Of a stretch of DNA of 64,000 bases, positions 40,996 through 49,575 are shown piece by piece. The stretch is from CAWDZK01 sp963807005 (GTDB taxonomy: Bacteria; Actinomycetota; Actinomycetes; JACCUZ01). The position numbers and the translations under genes are program-made. The notes below the pieces were generated by a model, which saw only the letters and a program-made list of their open reading frames with translations, ran no database searches and was not told the origin of the DNA. Where the stretch lies: the NCBI GenBank assembly GCA_963807005.1, contig CAWDZK010000001.1:310001-374000 (forward strand), in the 5' to 3' direction. The stretch's first letter is position 1, and each line of letters opens with the position of its first letter.

Positions 40996-41784
40996 TCAGT
41001 CGCCGCCGTTGTCGCCGTCGGAGGACGTTGAGCCGTCGGAGCCGGAGCCCGACCCGTCGCCCGGGCCGGCGCCGGACTCGTCCGCACCGGACTCGTCGGA
41101 GCCGGAGTCGCCGGTGCCGGACTCGTCGGTGCCGTGACCCTCGTCGTCGTCGCCGTCGTCCTCGCCGCCGGCGCGCCCGGACCTGCCGCGGTCGTCTTCA
41201 GCGCCCGCTCGGCCGTCGGTCCCGCCCCGGGCGGGGCGCGCGGAGTCGCGGACGGGGCCGGTCCCGGGCTGCGCGTCGGCGGTCGACGCGGGGCGCTCGG
41301 CCGGGAGGTGGTGCCGCTCGACGGGTGGCGCCGGCTGCGAGCGCGGCGTGGGCTCGCCCTCGTCGGGCCGGACGAGCGGCCCGGTGACGGGGGTCGGGGA
41401 GGGGGTGTCGGCCGGACGGACCACGACGTCCCGGGAGGGTCCGGCGCCGGCCGCGACGGCGACGGCCGCCACGGCCGCGGCGGCACCGAGTGCGACCTTG
41501 AGCCAGACGCCGCCACTGGTGAGGGCCACCAGGACCGCACGCCGACGGCGCGGCTGCGTCGCCTGGCCCAGCACCACCACCAGCCGGGGGTCCCCGGTCG
41601 GCGTCACGTCGGGAGCGAGCGGGGCCGTCGTCCCGCTGCCCTGTGCCGCGAGGAAGGCGGCCAGCTGCTCGCCGGCCCTCGGCAGGGGTGCGTCGTCGGG
41701 TGGTCGCAGCCCGGAGAGCAGCCGGGCCAGCTGGGCGTCGGCCGGGTCGGTCGAGCGCCGCAGCTCGGCGAGGAGGTCGGTCAT
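40996..41784 (-). CDS. membrane protein with disordered acidic tail, putative regulator of sigma factor (pair 2)
   Basis: The 262-residue product has a cytosolic N-terminus (about 1-95), one membrane helix (about 97-117) and an exposed Pro/Thr- then Asp/Gly/Ser-rich tail. The tail ends in repeats such as DESGTGDSGSDESGADESG. The ATG overlaps the sigma factor stop by four bases (ATGA), the standard arrangement for an anti-sigma factor. No classical zinc anti-sigma motif is present. Confidence 0.75.
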   Translation of the reverse strand: MTDLLAELRRSTDPADAQLARLLSGLRPPDDAPLPRAGEQLAAFLAAQGSGTTAPLAPDVTPTGDPRLVVVLGQATQPRRRRAVLVALTSGGVWLKVALGAAAAVAAVAVAAGAGPSRDVVVRPADTPSPTPVTGPLVRPDEGEPTPRSQPAPPVERHHLPAERPASTADAQPGTGPVRDSARPARGGTDGRAGAEDDRGRSGRAGGEDDGDDDEGHGTDESGTGDSGSDESGADESGAGPGDGSGSGSDGSTSSDGDNGGD

Positions 41785-42380
41785 GTCACCCTCCACATCG
41801 CCGGGGCGTCCTCGCGGGATACGGGCTCCGCCCGGTCGGTCAGGCCGGACCGCAGCCGGGCGAGCGCCCGGTGCTGCAGCGCCTTGACCGCGCCGACGGG
41901 CTTGCCGAGGGCGGTCGCCGTCTCGGCGAGCGACAGGTCGGCGACGACCCGGAGCAGCAGCACCGCGCGCTGGTCGTCGGTCAGGGCGTCGAGGCGCCGG
42001 ACCGCGTCCGCGGCGCCGATCCGCTCGAGCGCCTGGTCCTCGGCGCTGCGGGCGAGCCGTGCGGTCGATCCCGCCTCCAGGGCCTGCCTGTCGCTGGTGT
42101 CGACCGGCACCTCGCGGGACCGTGGTCGGCGTACCGTGTCGACGCCCTTGTGGTGCGCGATCGTGAACAGCCAGGCGCGGAACGCCGCCCCGTCGCCCTG
42201 GAAGGTGCCGACCTGGCGGAACGCCGCGAGGAAGACCTCGGAGGTGACGTCGTCGGCGTCCCGGACCCCCCGGGTGCGCAGGTAGGCGGCCACCGGCGGT
42301 GACAGCAGCTCCCAGAGCCGGCCGAAGGCCCAGCCCCCGCCCGCCCTGGCGGCGTCGACGAGGTGGTCCAGCTCCTCCAC
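41781..42380 (-). CDS. ECF-type RNA polymerase sigma factor (pair 2)
   Basis: The roughly 199-residue sigma factor has region 2 (WAFGRLWELLSPPVAAYLRTRGVRDADDVTSEVFLAAFRQV, FRAWLFTIAHHKGVD) and region 4 (RLDALTDDQRAVLLLRVVADLSLAETATALGKPVGAVKALQHRAL). I take the GTG at 42380, which has GGAGGAC just before it; GTG at 42404 gives a longer form. It is coupled to a membrane partner and divergent from an RTX-like secreted protein gene. Confidence 0.92.
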   Translation of the reverse strand: MEELDHLVDAARAGGGWAFGRLWELLSPPVAAYLRTRGVRDADDVTSEVFLAAFRQVGTFQGDGAAFRAWLFTIAHHKGVDTVRRPRSREVPVDTSDRQALEAGSTARLARSAEDQALERIGAADAVRRLDALTDDQRAVLLLRVVADLSLAETATALGKPVGAVKALQHRALARLRSGLTDRAEPVSREDAPAMWRVT

Positions 42381-42638
42381 ACGTCCTCCGCCGGTCGCTC
42401 TCACGTGGTCCAGAGCACCATCGACAGGTACGGGCGCCGGACTGAGCAGGATGGCACCGGGACTCCGAAGCGGCGGTAAAGGCTTCGCTAACGCTGGCCC
42501 TCCTCAGCGCCTGCCACGCCTGGGCTGGGCCGTCCGGGCGATGGCGCCGTTACCACCCGTATCCCTGCGGCCACCCCCGGCGATGACCCGTCCGAGGCCG
42601 GCGGACCGTCCCCGGCCCGGAACGCAGGGAGCACCCGC

Positions 42639-43253
42639 ATGACCATCTCTCGGCAGAAGCTGCGCGCGCTGTCGCTGACCGCGACGCTGCCCTTCGCCTT
42701 CTTCGGCTACCAGGCCCTGCCGGTGTCAGCGGCCACCCCCACCTGCGCCGGCCAGGCGGCGACCATGGTCGTGGACTCCGGCTCACCGCACGTGGTGCGA
42801 GGCACCCGGCACGGCGACGTCGTCGTGGTGAAGAGCTCCGGCCACGTCGTGCGGCTGCGCGGCGGTGACGACCTGCTCTGCGGGTCCAGCGGGCGCGACA
42901 AGGTGTTCGGCGGCGGGGGCCGGGACCGGATCCTCGGCTTCGCCGGGCGCGACGTGCTCCGCGGCGGGTCGGACGACGACAGCATCTCCGGCGGCAGCGG
43001 CGACGACGACGAGTGGGGCGAGGACGGGGACGACACGCTGCACGGCAACCGCGGCGACGACAGCCTGTCCGGCGGCACCGGCGACGACGACCTCCAGGGC
43101 GACGACGGCGACGACGAGCTGGACGGCGAGGAGGGCAACGACGACTGCGAGGACGACGACGCCACCACGGCCAGCTCCGGGCAGCAGTGCGACGACCACG
43201 ACGACGAGGACGAGGGCGACAACGACGACGACGACGAGGGCGACGACGACTGA
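42639..43253 (+). CDS. secreted RTX-like calcium-binding repeat protein
   Basis: The 204-residue exported protein has a signal peptide (about 1-32, cleavage near VSAA). Glycine/aspartate nonapeptide repeats lie at about 55-165 (LRGGDDLLCGSSGRDKVFGGGGRDRI, LRGGSDDDSISGGSGDDD, LHGNRGDDSLSGGTGDDDLQGDDGDD), which form Ca2+-binding parallel beta-rolls in RTX proteins. The very acidic tail ends in runs of Asp. No catalytic domain is present. It is divergent from sigma pair 2 and followed by a strong hairpin terminator. Confidence 0.9.
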   Translation: MTISRQKLRALSLTATLPFAFFGYQALPVSAATPTCAGQAATMVVDSGSPHVVRGTRHGDVVVVKSSGHVVRLRGGDDLLCGSSGRDKVFGGGGRDRILGFAGRDVLRGGSDDDSISGGSGDDDEWGEDGDDTLHGNRGDDSLSGGTGDDDLQGDDGDDELDGEEGNDDCEDDDATTASSGQQCDDHDDEDEGDNDDDDEGDDD

Positions 43254-43285
43254 TCGCTGACTGATCTTCGAACGCCGACGCGAGT

Positions 43286-43322
43286 CGACGAGGGCCGGGT
43301 CGCCACGACCCGGCCCTCGTCG
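43286..43322 (+). terminator. 17-bp perfect hairpin terminator after the RTX-like gene
   Basis: CGACGAGGGCCGGGTCG (43286-43302), loop CCA and CGACCCGGCCCTCGTCG (43306-43322) form a perfect stem, 33 bases after the stop codon. No T-run follows, as is usual at high GC. Confidence 0.8.
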
Positions 43323-43393
43323 CTACCTTCGGGGGGTCCGGGGTCGAGCCGTCCGGCTGCGCGAGCAGCCTCGCCGCTTGGCAGGAGCCACCC

Positions 43394-43612
43394 GTGCGCC
43401 CCGGCCGCGCCACCGCCACCCACGTCATCGCCCCGCACGACGACGGCACCTTCCGGACGGCGGCGCTGCTCGACCAGTACCGCTCCCGCGCCGACGGCAG
43501 CTGGCGGGTCGTGGTGCGCTACACCACCGGACCGGGACAGACCTACGTCCGGGCGATGCCGGCCGCGGCCTGCCGGCCGGTCGACGACCCGGCACGTAGC
43601 CTGGGGGAATGA
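43394..43612 (+). CDS. possible small hypothetical protein
   Basis: A 72-codon GTG frame encodes a soluble protein with a beta-rich pattern (THVIAPHDDGTFRTAALLDQYR, WRVVVRYTTGPGQTYVRAMP). No family is recognised and the ribosome binding site is weak. It lies just upstream of the DUF929 gene. Confidence 0.4.
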   Translation: MRPGRATATHVIAPHDDGTFRTAALLDQYRSRADGSWRVVVRYTTGPGQTYVRAMPAAACRPVDDPARSLGE

Positions 43613-43640
43613 CAGGCGCCCTGCGGAGGAGAGCCGCACG

Positions 43641-44567
43641 ATGACCAGCCGAACCGGAGCGAAGGCCGCGAGCCGTGAGCGGGTGGCGGCGATGCGGGCG
43701 GCCGAGGCGAGGGCCGCCCGGCGGCGCCGGGTGCTGGTCGCCGGCGGGGCGGTCGGGCTCGTCCTGGCCGTCGTCCTGGGTCTCGTGATCGCCAAGGCGG
43801 CCGGCATCGGGTCCGGCTCGGACGCGGGCACGACCACCGCGACTGACCAGGGGGTCGCCGCCCCGGGCGTGGTCCGGGACGTGACCTCGGTGCCGGCGTC
43901 GGTGCTGGACGCCATCGGCGTCGGCGGCGCCCAGACCGCGCCCACCAAGATCGACGCCCCGGCGCTGGAGCAGGACGGCAAGCCGCGCGTCCTGTACGTC
44001 GGCGCGGAGTACTGCCCGTACTGCGCCGCTGAACGCTGGCCGGTGGTGGTCGCGCTGTCCAGGTTCGGCACCTGGTCCGGCCTGCGTGCCAGCCACTCGG
44101 CGACCCAGGACGTCTACCCGGACACCCAGACCCTGTCGTTCCACGGGGCCTCGTACGCGAGCGACTACCTGTCTTTCACGGGCGTCGAGACGGCCGGGAA
44201 CACGCTGTCGGGCGGGCGCTACGAGCCGCTCGACTCGCTGTCCCCCGCGGACGAGAAGATCGTGACGACGTACAACAAGCCGCCGTACACCACGAACGCG
44301 GGCAGCATCCCGTTCGTCGACCTCGCCGGGCGGTACATCACCTCGGGTGCCACCTACAGCCCTGAGGTGCTCAAAGGACTGTCCCGGGCCGAGATCGCCG
44401 CCTCGCTGGACGATCCGAAGGACCCGGTGGCCAAGGCGATCGGTGGCACCGCGAACGTGATCACCGCAGCCCTGTGCGAGGCGACCGGGGGCCAGCCGAC
44501 GAACGTGTGCACGTCCGCGGGTGTGCAGGCGGCAGCGAAGGCCGTGGACGCGGCCCAGCAGAAGTGA
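43641..44567 (+). CDS. DUF929 thioredoxin-fold membrane protein
   Basis: The 308-residue protein has an N-terminal membrane anchor (about 30-53) and an exported thioredoxin-like domain of the DUF929 type. VGAEYCPYCAAERWPVVVALSRFG carries the CxxC. Two more Cys lie near the C-terminus (LCEATGG..TNVCTSA). The next gene, overlapping by four bases (GTGA), encodes a VKOR, the partner that reoxidises thioredoxin-fold proteins. The pair probably forms disulfides in exported proteins. Confidence 0.9.
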   Translation: MTSRTGAKAASRERVAAMRAAEARAARRRRVLVAGGAVGLVLAVVLGLVIAKAAGIGSGSDAGTTTATDQGVAAPGVVRDVTSVPASVLDAIGVGGAQTAPTKIDAPALEQDGKPRVLYVGAEYCPYCAAERWPVVVALSRFGTWSGLRASHSATQDVYPDTQTLSFHGASYASDYLSFTGVETAGNTLSGGRYEPLDSLSPADEKIVTTYNKPPYTTNAGSIPFVDLAGRYITSGATYSPEVLKGLSRAEIAASLDDPKDPVAKAIGGTANVITAALCEATGGQPTNVCTSAGVQAAAKAVDAAQQK

Positions 44568-45061
44568 GCGCCCCGGCCGGGCCGCGGGTCGTCGTGAGTG
44601 CGCCGCGTTGGGCGGGCCCGGTGTCGCTGGGGCTCGCCGTGCTGGGCGTCGGGGTGTCGGCGTACCTGACCTTCGAGCACTACTCGGCGTCCGCGACGCT
44701 GGCCTGCCCGGAGACCGGGGTCATCAACTGCGTGAAGGTGACCAGCAGCTCGTACTCCACCCTGCTCGGGGTGCCGGTGGCGCTGCTCGGCCTGCTGTAC
44801 TTCGTCGCGATGGTGGCCCTCTGCGTCCCGCCCGCCTGGCGCTCCCGATCCGGTGCGGTGCACCGGCTCCGGCTGGCAGCGGTGACGGGGGGCGCGGTGT
44901 TCGTCCTCTACCTGGTCTGGGCCGAGCTGTTCCGGATCGACGCGATCTGCCTGTGGTGCACCGTCGTGCACGTTCTCGCGGTGGGACTGTTCGGCGTCGT
45001 GGCGCTGGCCACGGCTCTCAGGGACGACACCTCCTCATCTCTCGCGGGGGACACGCCGTGA
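44564..45061 (+). CDS. vitamin K epoxide reductase (VKOR) family protein
   Basis: The 165-residue protein has four to five membrane helices. CPETGVINCVKV contains the loop Cys pair, followed by the conserved Ser/Thr stretch SSSYSTLLGVPVALLGL; ICLWCTVVHVLAV carries the CxxC quinone-site motif. It transfers electrons from thiol oxidases to quinone. The GTG start overlaps the DUF929 stop and its own stop overlaps the next start, so the three genes form one operon. Confidence 0.93.
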   Translation: MSAPAGPRVVVSAPRWAGPVSLGLAVLGVGVSAYLTFEHYSASATLACPETGVINCVKVTSSSYSTLLGVPVALLGLLYFVAMVALCVPPAWRSRSGAVHRLRLAAVTGGAVFVLYLVWAELFRIDAICLWCTVVHVLAVGLFGVVALATALRDDTSSSLAGDTP

Positions 45062-45486
45062 CCGCCCGGACCGGCATCGACGGCAGAGCGCGCGGCGTCG
45101 CCGGCGTGCTGCTCGTCGCCCTGACGGTGCTCGGGACCATGGTCGTCGGGCCCTCGTTCACCGCCTCGTCCGCCGGCGCGACGGCGGTCGGTGCTGTGGT
45201 TCGCGACGCCGCGCCGCCCGGCGCGGCGCACCGGGAGCTGCGGGCGCTGGTCGGCAACGGCGTCCGCGGCGGTGTCCGCACCCATGCGGCCCCGACCCTC
45301 GACACGGTGCGCCGTGGCGCGCCACGGCACGGCCCGGCGCCGGCGGCCGGGGTGCTGGTGGCAGCGGCGCTCCTCCTGGGCCTCGGGGCGGCTGCCGCGG
45401 CCGCGCGTGGCCCCGCCGGTCAGGTGCCCGGGTCCCCGTGGTCCGGCCGCCGCGGTCGGGCGCCCCCGGTGCTCGCCGTCGTCTGA
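45058..45486 (+). CDS. small exported or membrane hypothetical protein
   Basis: The 142-residue product has a hydrophobic N-terminal segment (about 13-35) and a second near the C-terminus (about 100-118, AAGVLVAAALLLGLGAAAAAA). The loop between them is basic with no Cys. The GTG start overlaps the VKOR stop (GTGA), which is the main support for the gene. No domain is recognised. Confidence 0.6.
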   Translation: MTARTGIDGRARGVAGVLLVALTVLGTMVVGPSFTASSAGATAVGAVVRDAAPPGAAHRELRALVGNGVRGGVRTHAAPTLDTVRRGAPRHGPAPAAGVLVAAALLLGLGAAAAAARGPAGQVPGSPWSGRRGRAPPVLAVV

Positions 45487-45633
45487 CCCCGAAGCGCCGC
45501 AGCCCATCGCGGCCCGCCGACGCCACCCGTCGGCCGCCGCGCCGTACCCGTCCCGTCCGCCCGCACCGCCGGCAGGTCCGCGCCCGACCGCGGTCCCCGC
45601 GCGTCCCGCGTGCGCCGTGCCTTGGAGGCACCC

Positions 45634-47952
45634 GTGTCCGCACCTGTCGTCCGCGCCTTGGTCGCCCTCGCCGTCGTGGCGGGGTCGGTCTGGGTCACCG
45701 TCACCACACCCGTCCGGCTCGGCCTCGACCTGAAGGGCGGGACCCAGATCGTCCTGGAGACCCAGGACTCGCCGACCGTGACGGCCGACGCCGAGTCCAC
45801 CGACCGCGCCGTCGAGGTCCTGCGGCGCCGGGTGGATGCGCTCGGCGTCGCCGAGCCCACCCTGACCCGTTCCGGCGACCGCCGGATCATCGTGGAGCTG
45901 CCCGGGGTGCAGGACCCGCGCGAGGCGGCCGAGGTGATCGGCCGCACCGCCCAGCTCACCTTCCACCCCGTCCTCGGCGTGCTGGCCCCGGAGCCCTCCA
46001 CGTCCCCGTCTCCCTCCCCGTCGCCGTCCGACCCGGCCGGTGAGCTGGTGCTGCCGGACGAGAGCGGGCAGGAGATCCGGCTCGGTCCGGCCGCCCTGAC
46101 CGGCGAGGGGGTCGACGGCGCCTCCGCCGAGATCGACCCGCAGGGGCTGGGCGGCTGGTACGTGGCCATCGACTTCAAGGGCTCGGGTGGCTCCGCCTGG
46201 AAGGAGCTCACCGGAGCCGCGGCCTGCGAGCCGCCGGGCGACCCGAAGCGGCGGGTCGCGATCGTGCTCGACGACCAGGTGATCTCCTCGCCGCAGGTGG
46301 ACCCCTCGGTCCCCTGCGAGGTGGGCATCGCCGGCGGCGCGACCCAGATCACCGGCTCGTTCACCCGCGAGGAGGCCAGGGACCTCGCGGTCCTCATCCG
46401 CGGTGGTGCCCTGCCGGTGCCGGTCGAGGTGATCGAGCAGCGGACGGTCGGCCCCACCCTCGGCGCCGCCGCGATCAGGGCGAGCGCCGAGGCCGCGGTC
46501 ATCGGCGTCGCCCTGACCGCGCTGTTCATCCTGGTGATGTACCGGCTCTTCGGTGCCCTGGCGCTGGTCGCGCTGGCGAGCTATGCGCTGCTCAGCTACG
46601 CCGCCCTGGCCCGTCTCGGCGCGACCCTGACCCTGCCCGGCCTGGCGGGCTTCGTGCTGGCGATCGGCATGGCGATCGATGCGAACGTGCTCGTGTTCGA
46701 ACGAGCCCGCGAGGAGTACGGCGCAGCCCGGGCCAAGGGTCTGCGCGCTGCCGTCACCGCGGGCTTCCGCAACGCGTGGAGCGCGATCATCGACTCCAAC
46801 GTGACGACCCTGCTCGCTGCCGGGCTGCTGTTCTTCCTCGCGTCCGGACCGGTCCGCGGCTTCGGCGTGACCCTCGCGATCGGCGTGCTCGCCTCGATGG
46901 TCTCGGCCCTGGTGATCACCCGGGCGCTCGCCGACTGGGTCGTGCGGGCCCAGGCGGTGGTGCGGCGCCCGGAGGTGACCGGCATCGCCACACCCGGCCG
47001 GGTGCGCACCTGGCTGGCGAGGCGCGACCCGGACCTGATGCGCAACGGGCGGCGCTGGCTGGCCGGGTCCGGCATCGCGCTCGTGCTCGCGGTGACCGGC
47101 ATCGGCGTGCGCGGTCTGGACCTGGGGGTGGAGTTCACCGGCGGACGGCTGGTGGAGTACTCCACGACCGCGCCGATCACGGTCGACGAGGCGCGTGCCG
47201 TGGTCTCGGACGCCGGCTTCCCGCGGGCGGTGGTGCAGGAGAGCGGCACCGACAACATCTCGGTGCGCACCGGCGACATGACCAACGACCAGGAGGCCGA
47301 GGTGCGCTCGGCCCTCGCCGCCGCCTCCGGCGGGGAGGTCGTCAAGCAGCGGGACGAGCTGATCGGCCCGAGCCTCGGTGACGAGCTGCGGCAGAAGGCG
47401 CTGATCGCGCTGGGCGTCGCGCTCGTGGTCCAGCTGCTGTACCTCGCGATGCGGTTCCGTTGGACGTTCGGTGCGGCCGCCGTGGCGGCGATGTCCCACG
47501 ACGTGCTCGTGCTGATCGGCGTGTTCGCCTGGCTCGGCAAGCCGATCGACGGCGTCTTCCTCGCGGCCCTGCTCACCGTCATCGGCTACTCGGTGAACGA
47601 CTCGGTGGTGGTGTTCGACCGGGTCCGCGAGCTGTGGGGCTCGCAACGCAAGCGCGGGTTCGAACGGGTGGTGAACACCGCGATCCTGAGCACGGTGCCG
47701 CGCACGGTCAACACCGGGCTCGGGGCGATGTTCATCCTGGCCGCACTGGCGTTCCTCGGGGGCGACTCGCTCACCGACTTCGCGATCGCCCTGCTCATCG
47801 GCATCGGCGTCGGGACCTACTCGTCGATGTTCGCCGCCGCCCCGCTGGCGATCGAGCTGGAGCGGCGCAGCCCCTCGCCGCCGCCGCCGGTGCGGTCCGC
47901 CACGTCGACCGGCCGGCGTACCGATCGCGACAGCAGCGGGGCGGTGATCTGA
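45634..47952 (+). CDS. secDF: fused SecD-SecF protein translocase subunit
   Basis: The roughly 772-residue membrane protein carries both subunits in one chain. The SecD half has TM1, GLDLKGGTQIVLE (the D1 motif), a periplasmic P1 domain and helices with GFVLAIGMAIDANVLVFERAREE. The SecF half starts near 470 with GLDLGVEFTGGRLVEYS and ends with helices containing GYSVNDSVVVFDRVRELW. These are the conserved motifs of the proton-driven export-assisting complex. The GTG at 45634 has GGAGG five bases upstream. Actinobacteria usually have separate secD and secF next to yajC; a fused copy by a VKOR operon suggests an accessory paralogue. Confidence 0.93.
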   Translation: MSAPVVRALVALAVVAGSVWVTVTTPVRLGLDLKGGTQIVLETQDSPTVTADAESTDRAVEVLRRRVDALGVAEPTLTRSGDRRIIVELPGVQDPREAAEVIGRTAQLTFHPVLGVLAPEPSTSPSPSPSPSDPAGELVLPDESGQEIRLGPAALTGEGVDGASAEIDPQGLGGWYVAIDFKGSGGSAWKELTGAAACEPPGDPKRRVAIVLDDQVISSPQVDPSVPCEVGIAGGATQITGSFTREEARDLAVLIRGGALPVPVEVIEQRTVGPTLGAAAIRASAEAAVIGVALTALFILVMYRLFGALALVALASYALLSYAALARLGATLTLPGLAGFVLAIGMAIDANVLVFERAREEYGAARAKGLRAAVTAGFRNAWSAIIDSNVTTLLAAGLLFFLASGPVRGFGVTLAIGVLASMVSALVITRALADWVVRAQAVVRRPEVTGIATPGRVRTWLARRDPDLMRNGRRWLAGSGIALVLAVTGIGVRGLDLGVEFTGGRLVEYSTTAPITVDEARAVVSDAGFPRAVVQESGTDNISVRTGDMTNDQEAEVRSALAAASGGEVVKQRDELIGPSLGDELRQKALIALGVALVVQLLYLAMRFRWTFGAAAVAAMSHDVLVLIGVFAWLGKPIDGVFLAALLTVIGYSVNDSVVVFDRVRELWGSQRKRGFERVVNTAILSTVPRTVNTGLGAMFILAALAFLGGDSLTDFAIALLIGIGVGTYSSMFAAAPLAIELERRSPSPPPPVRSATSTGRRTDRDSSGAVI

Positions 47953-48048
47953 GCCGGCCGGGCCGGCGGCTGTTCGGCACCAACGACGGCGGAACCCCTC
48001 CCCGGCCGCCCCCCGGTGGTCGTGGGACCCGTTGTGCCGTCGTCCGTG

Positions 48049-49575
48049 TCAGGGCCGGCGCGGTCGACGGGTGGGGGTCTTCCAGTCGGCCAGCCGGCCG
48101 CTGCGGGAGACGGCGCGCAGCCGGCGTTCGGTCTCGGTGCGCACCGACTCGGTCGTGACCAGGATCAGGTCGTCGCCCACCTGCAGCGGCGTGCTGGCGC
48201 GGGGCACGAAGGCCTGGCCGCCGCGGACGACGAGGGTGACCGCCGCACCGGGCGGCAGGCTGAGCTCGGTCACCTCGACGCCGGACAGCTGCGAGCCCTC
48301 GGCGACGTGCACCTGCAGGAGGTCGGCGTCGAGCCGGGTCAGCGGCGAGGACTCGATGTCCAGCTCGTGCGCCTCGCCCTCGGCGACGACCCCGAGCCTG
48401 CGGGCCACCCAGGGCAGGGTCGGCGCCTGGACGAGGGTGAACGCCACGACGAGGACGAAGACCAGGTTGAACACGGCCTGGTCGGCGGTGACGGTGGCCA
48501 GGACGACGGGTACGGCGCCGCGCAGGCCGGCCCAGGACAGCAGCACCCGCTCGGCCCGCGAGGTCGGGAAGTGCCACCAGGACGGGAACGACAGGCGGGA
48601 CAGCGGCCACTGGAACGGCAGCAGCGACACCACGACGGCCAGCGGGCGGGCGACGACGAGCAGCACGAGGCCGATCGCGAGGGCCGGCAGGACCGAGGAC
48701 CCGAGCTCGGAGGGGGTCGCCAGCAGCCCGAGCATGACGAACAGCCCGATCTGGGCCAGCCAGCCGGCCCCCTCGACGAAGCCTCGGGTCGCGGGGCGGT
48801 GCGGCAGCCGGACGTTCCCCAGCACGAGGGCGGCGAGGTAGACGGCGAGGAACCCGCTGCCGTGCGCGACGGCGGCGGCGCCGTACGCGCCGACGCACAG
48901 GGCGAGGACGGCCAGCGGGTAGAGGCCGGAGGACGGCAGGGCGATCCGCCGCACCCCCCAGGCGCCGGCGAAGCCGATCGCCAGCCCCATCACGGCACCG
49001 AGGGCCAGCTCGAACCCGATGACCAGCGGCAGGGCCCACCAGTTCGGCGCCTCGGAGCCGGCCAGGGCGACGACCAGGATGACGACGGGAGCGTCGTTGA
49101 ACCCGGACTCCGCCTCGAGCAGCCCGCCCATGCGGGGCGGCAGCGGCACCTTGCGCAGGACCGAGAACACCGCGGCCGAGTCGGTCGGGGCCAGCACGGC
49201 CCCGATGAGCAGGGCTTCTCGCCAGCCGACGTCGAGCACGAGGTGGGAGGCCCCCGCCACGACCGCCACCGAGACGGCGGTGCCGAGCGTCGCCAGTGCG
49301 GCCGCCGCCGGGACGGCCGAGCGGATGCCGGCGAACGAGGTCGTGAGCCCCCCCTCGGCGAGGATGACGACCAGTGCGGCGTAGCCGAGCGCGCGGGCCA
49401 GCTGGGCGTCGTCGAACTGCAGCCCGATGACGTTGTCCCCGAGCACGAGACCGACCCCGAGGTAGAGCAGCAGGGTGGGCAGGCCGCTCCCCACCGCCAG
49501 CCGGACGGCCGCGATCGAGACGAGCAGGACGAGCGCGCCGACGAGCAGCATGACGTCCAGCTCGTGGATGGTCAC
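48049..49575 (-). CDS. K+/H+-type cation antiporter (CPA1/NhaP2-like) with TrkA-C domain
   Basis: The roughly 508-residue protein has 12-13 membrane helices in the first 400 residues, including LLIGAVLAPTDSAAVFSVLR and LLEAESGFNDAPVVILVV, which hold the Asp residues of the cation site. A cytosolic TrkA-C/RCK-C-like domain follows (about 420-500: LDADLLQVHVAEGSQLSGVEV). That layout is typical of NhaP2/CvrA K+/H+ antiporters. The GTG start overlaps the 5-FTHF cyclo-ligase stop (GTGA). Confidence 0.92.
   Translation of the reverse strand: MTIHELDVMLLVGALVLLVSIAAVRLAVGSGLPTLLLYLGVGLVLGDNVIGLQFDDAQLARALGYAALVVILAEGGLTTSFAGIRSAVPAAAALATLGTAVSVAVVAGASHLVLDVGWREALLIGAVLAPTDSAAVFSVLRKVPLPPRMGGLLEAESGFNDAPVVILVVALAGSEAPNWWALPLVIGFELALGAVMGLAIGFAGAWGVRRIALPSSGLYPLAVLALCVGAYGAAAVAHGSGFLAVYLAALVLGNVRLPHRPATRGFVEGAGWLAQIGLFVMLGLLATPSELGSSVLPALAIGLVLLVVARPLAVVVSLLPFQWPLSRLSFPSWWHFPTSRAERVLLSWAGLRGAVPVVLATVTADQAVFNLVFVLVVAFTLVQAPTLPWVARRLGVVAEGEAHELDIESSPLTRLDADLLQVHVAEGSQLSGVEVTELSLPPGAAVTLVVRGGQAFVPRASTPLQVGDDLILVTTESVRTETERRLRAVSRSGRLADWKTPTRRPRRP

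Noticed and set aside
42440..42638. Possible riboswitch (for example c-di-AMP type) upstream of the RTX-like gene
   Set aside because: A small CGAAGC/GCTTCG hairpin is present but the conserved riboswitch core sequences are not visible.
44908..47646. Minus-strand open frame of about 912 codons opposite secDF
   Set aside because: Shadow frame; SecD and SecF motifs are unmistakable on the plus strand.
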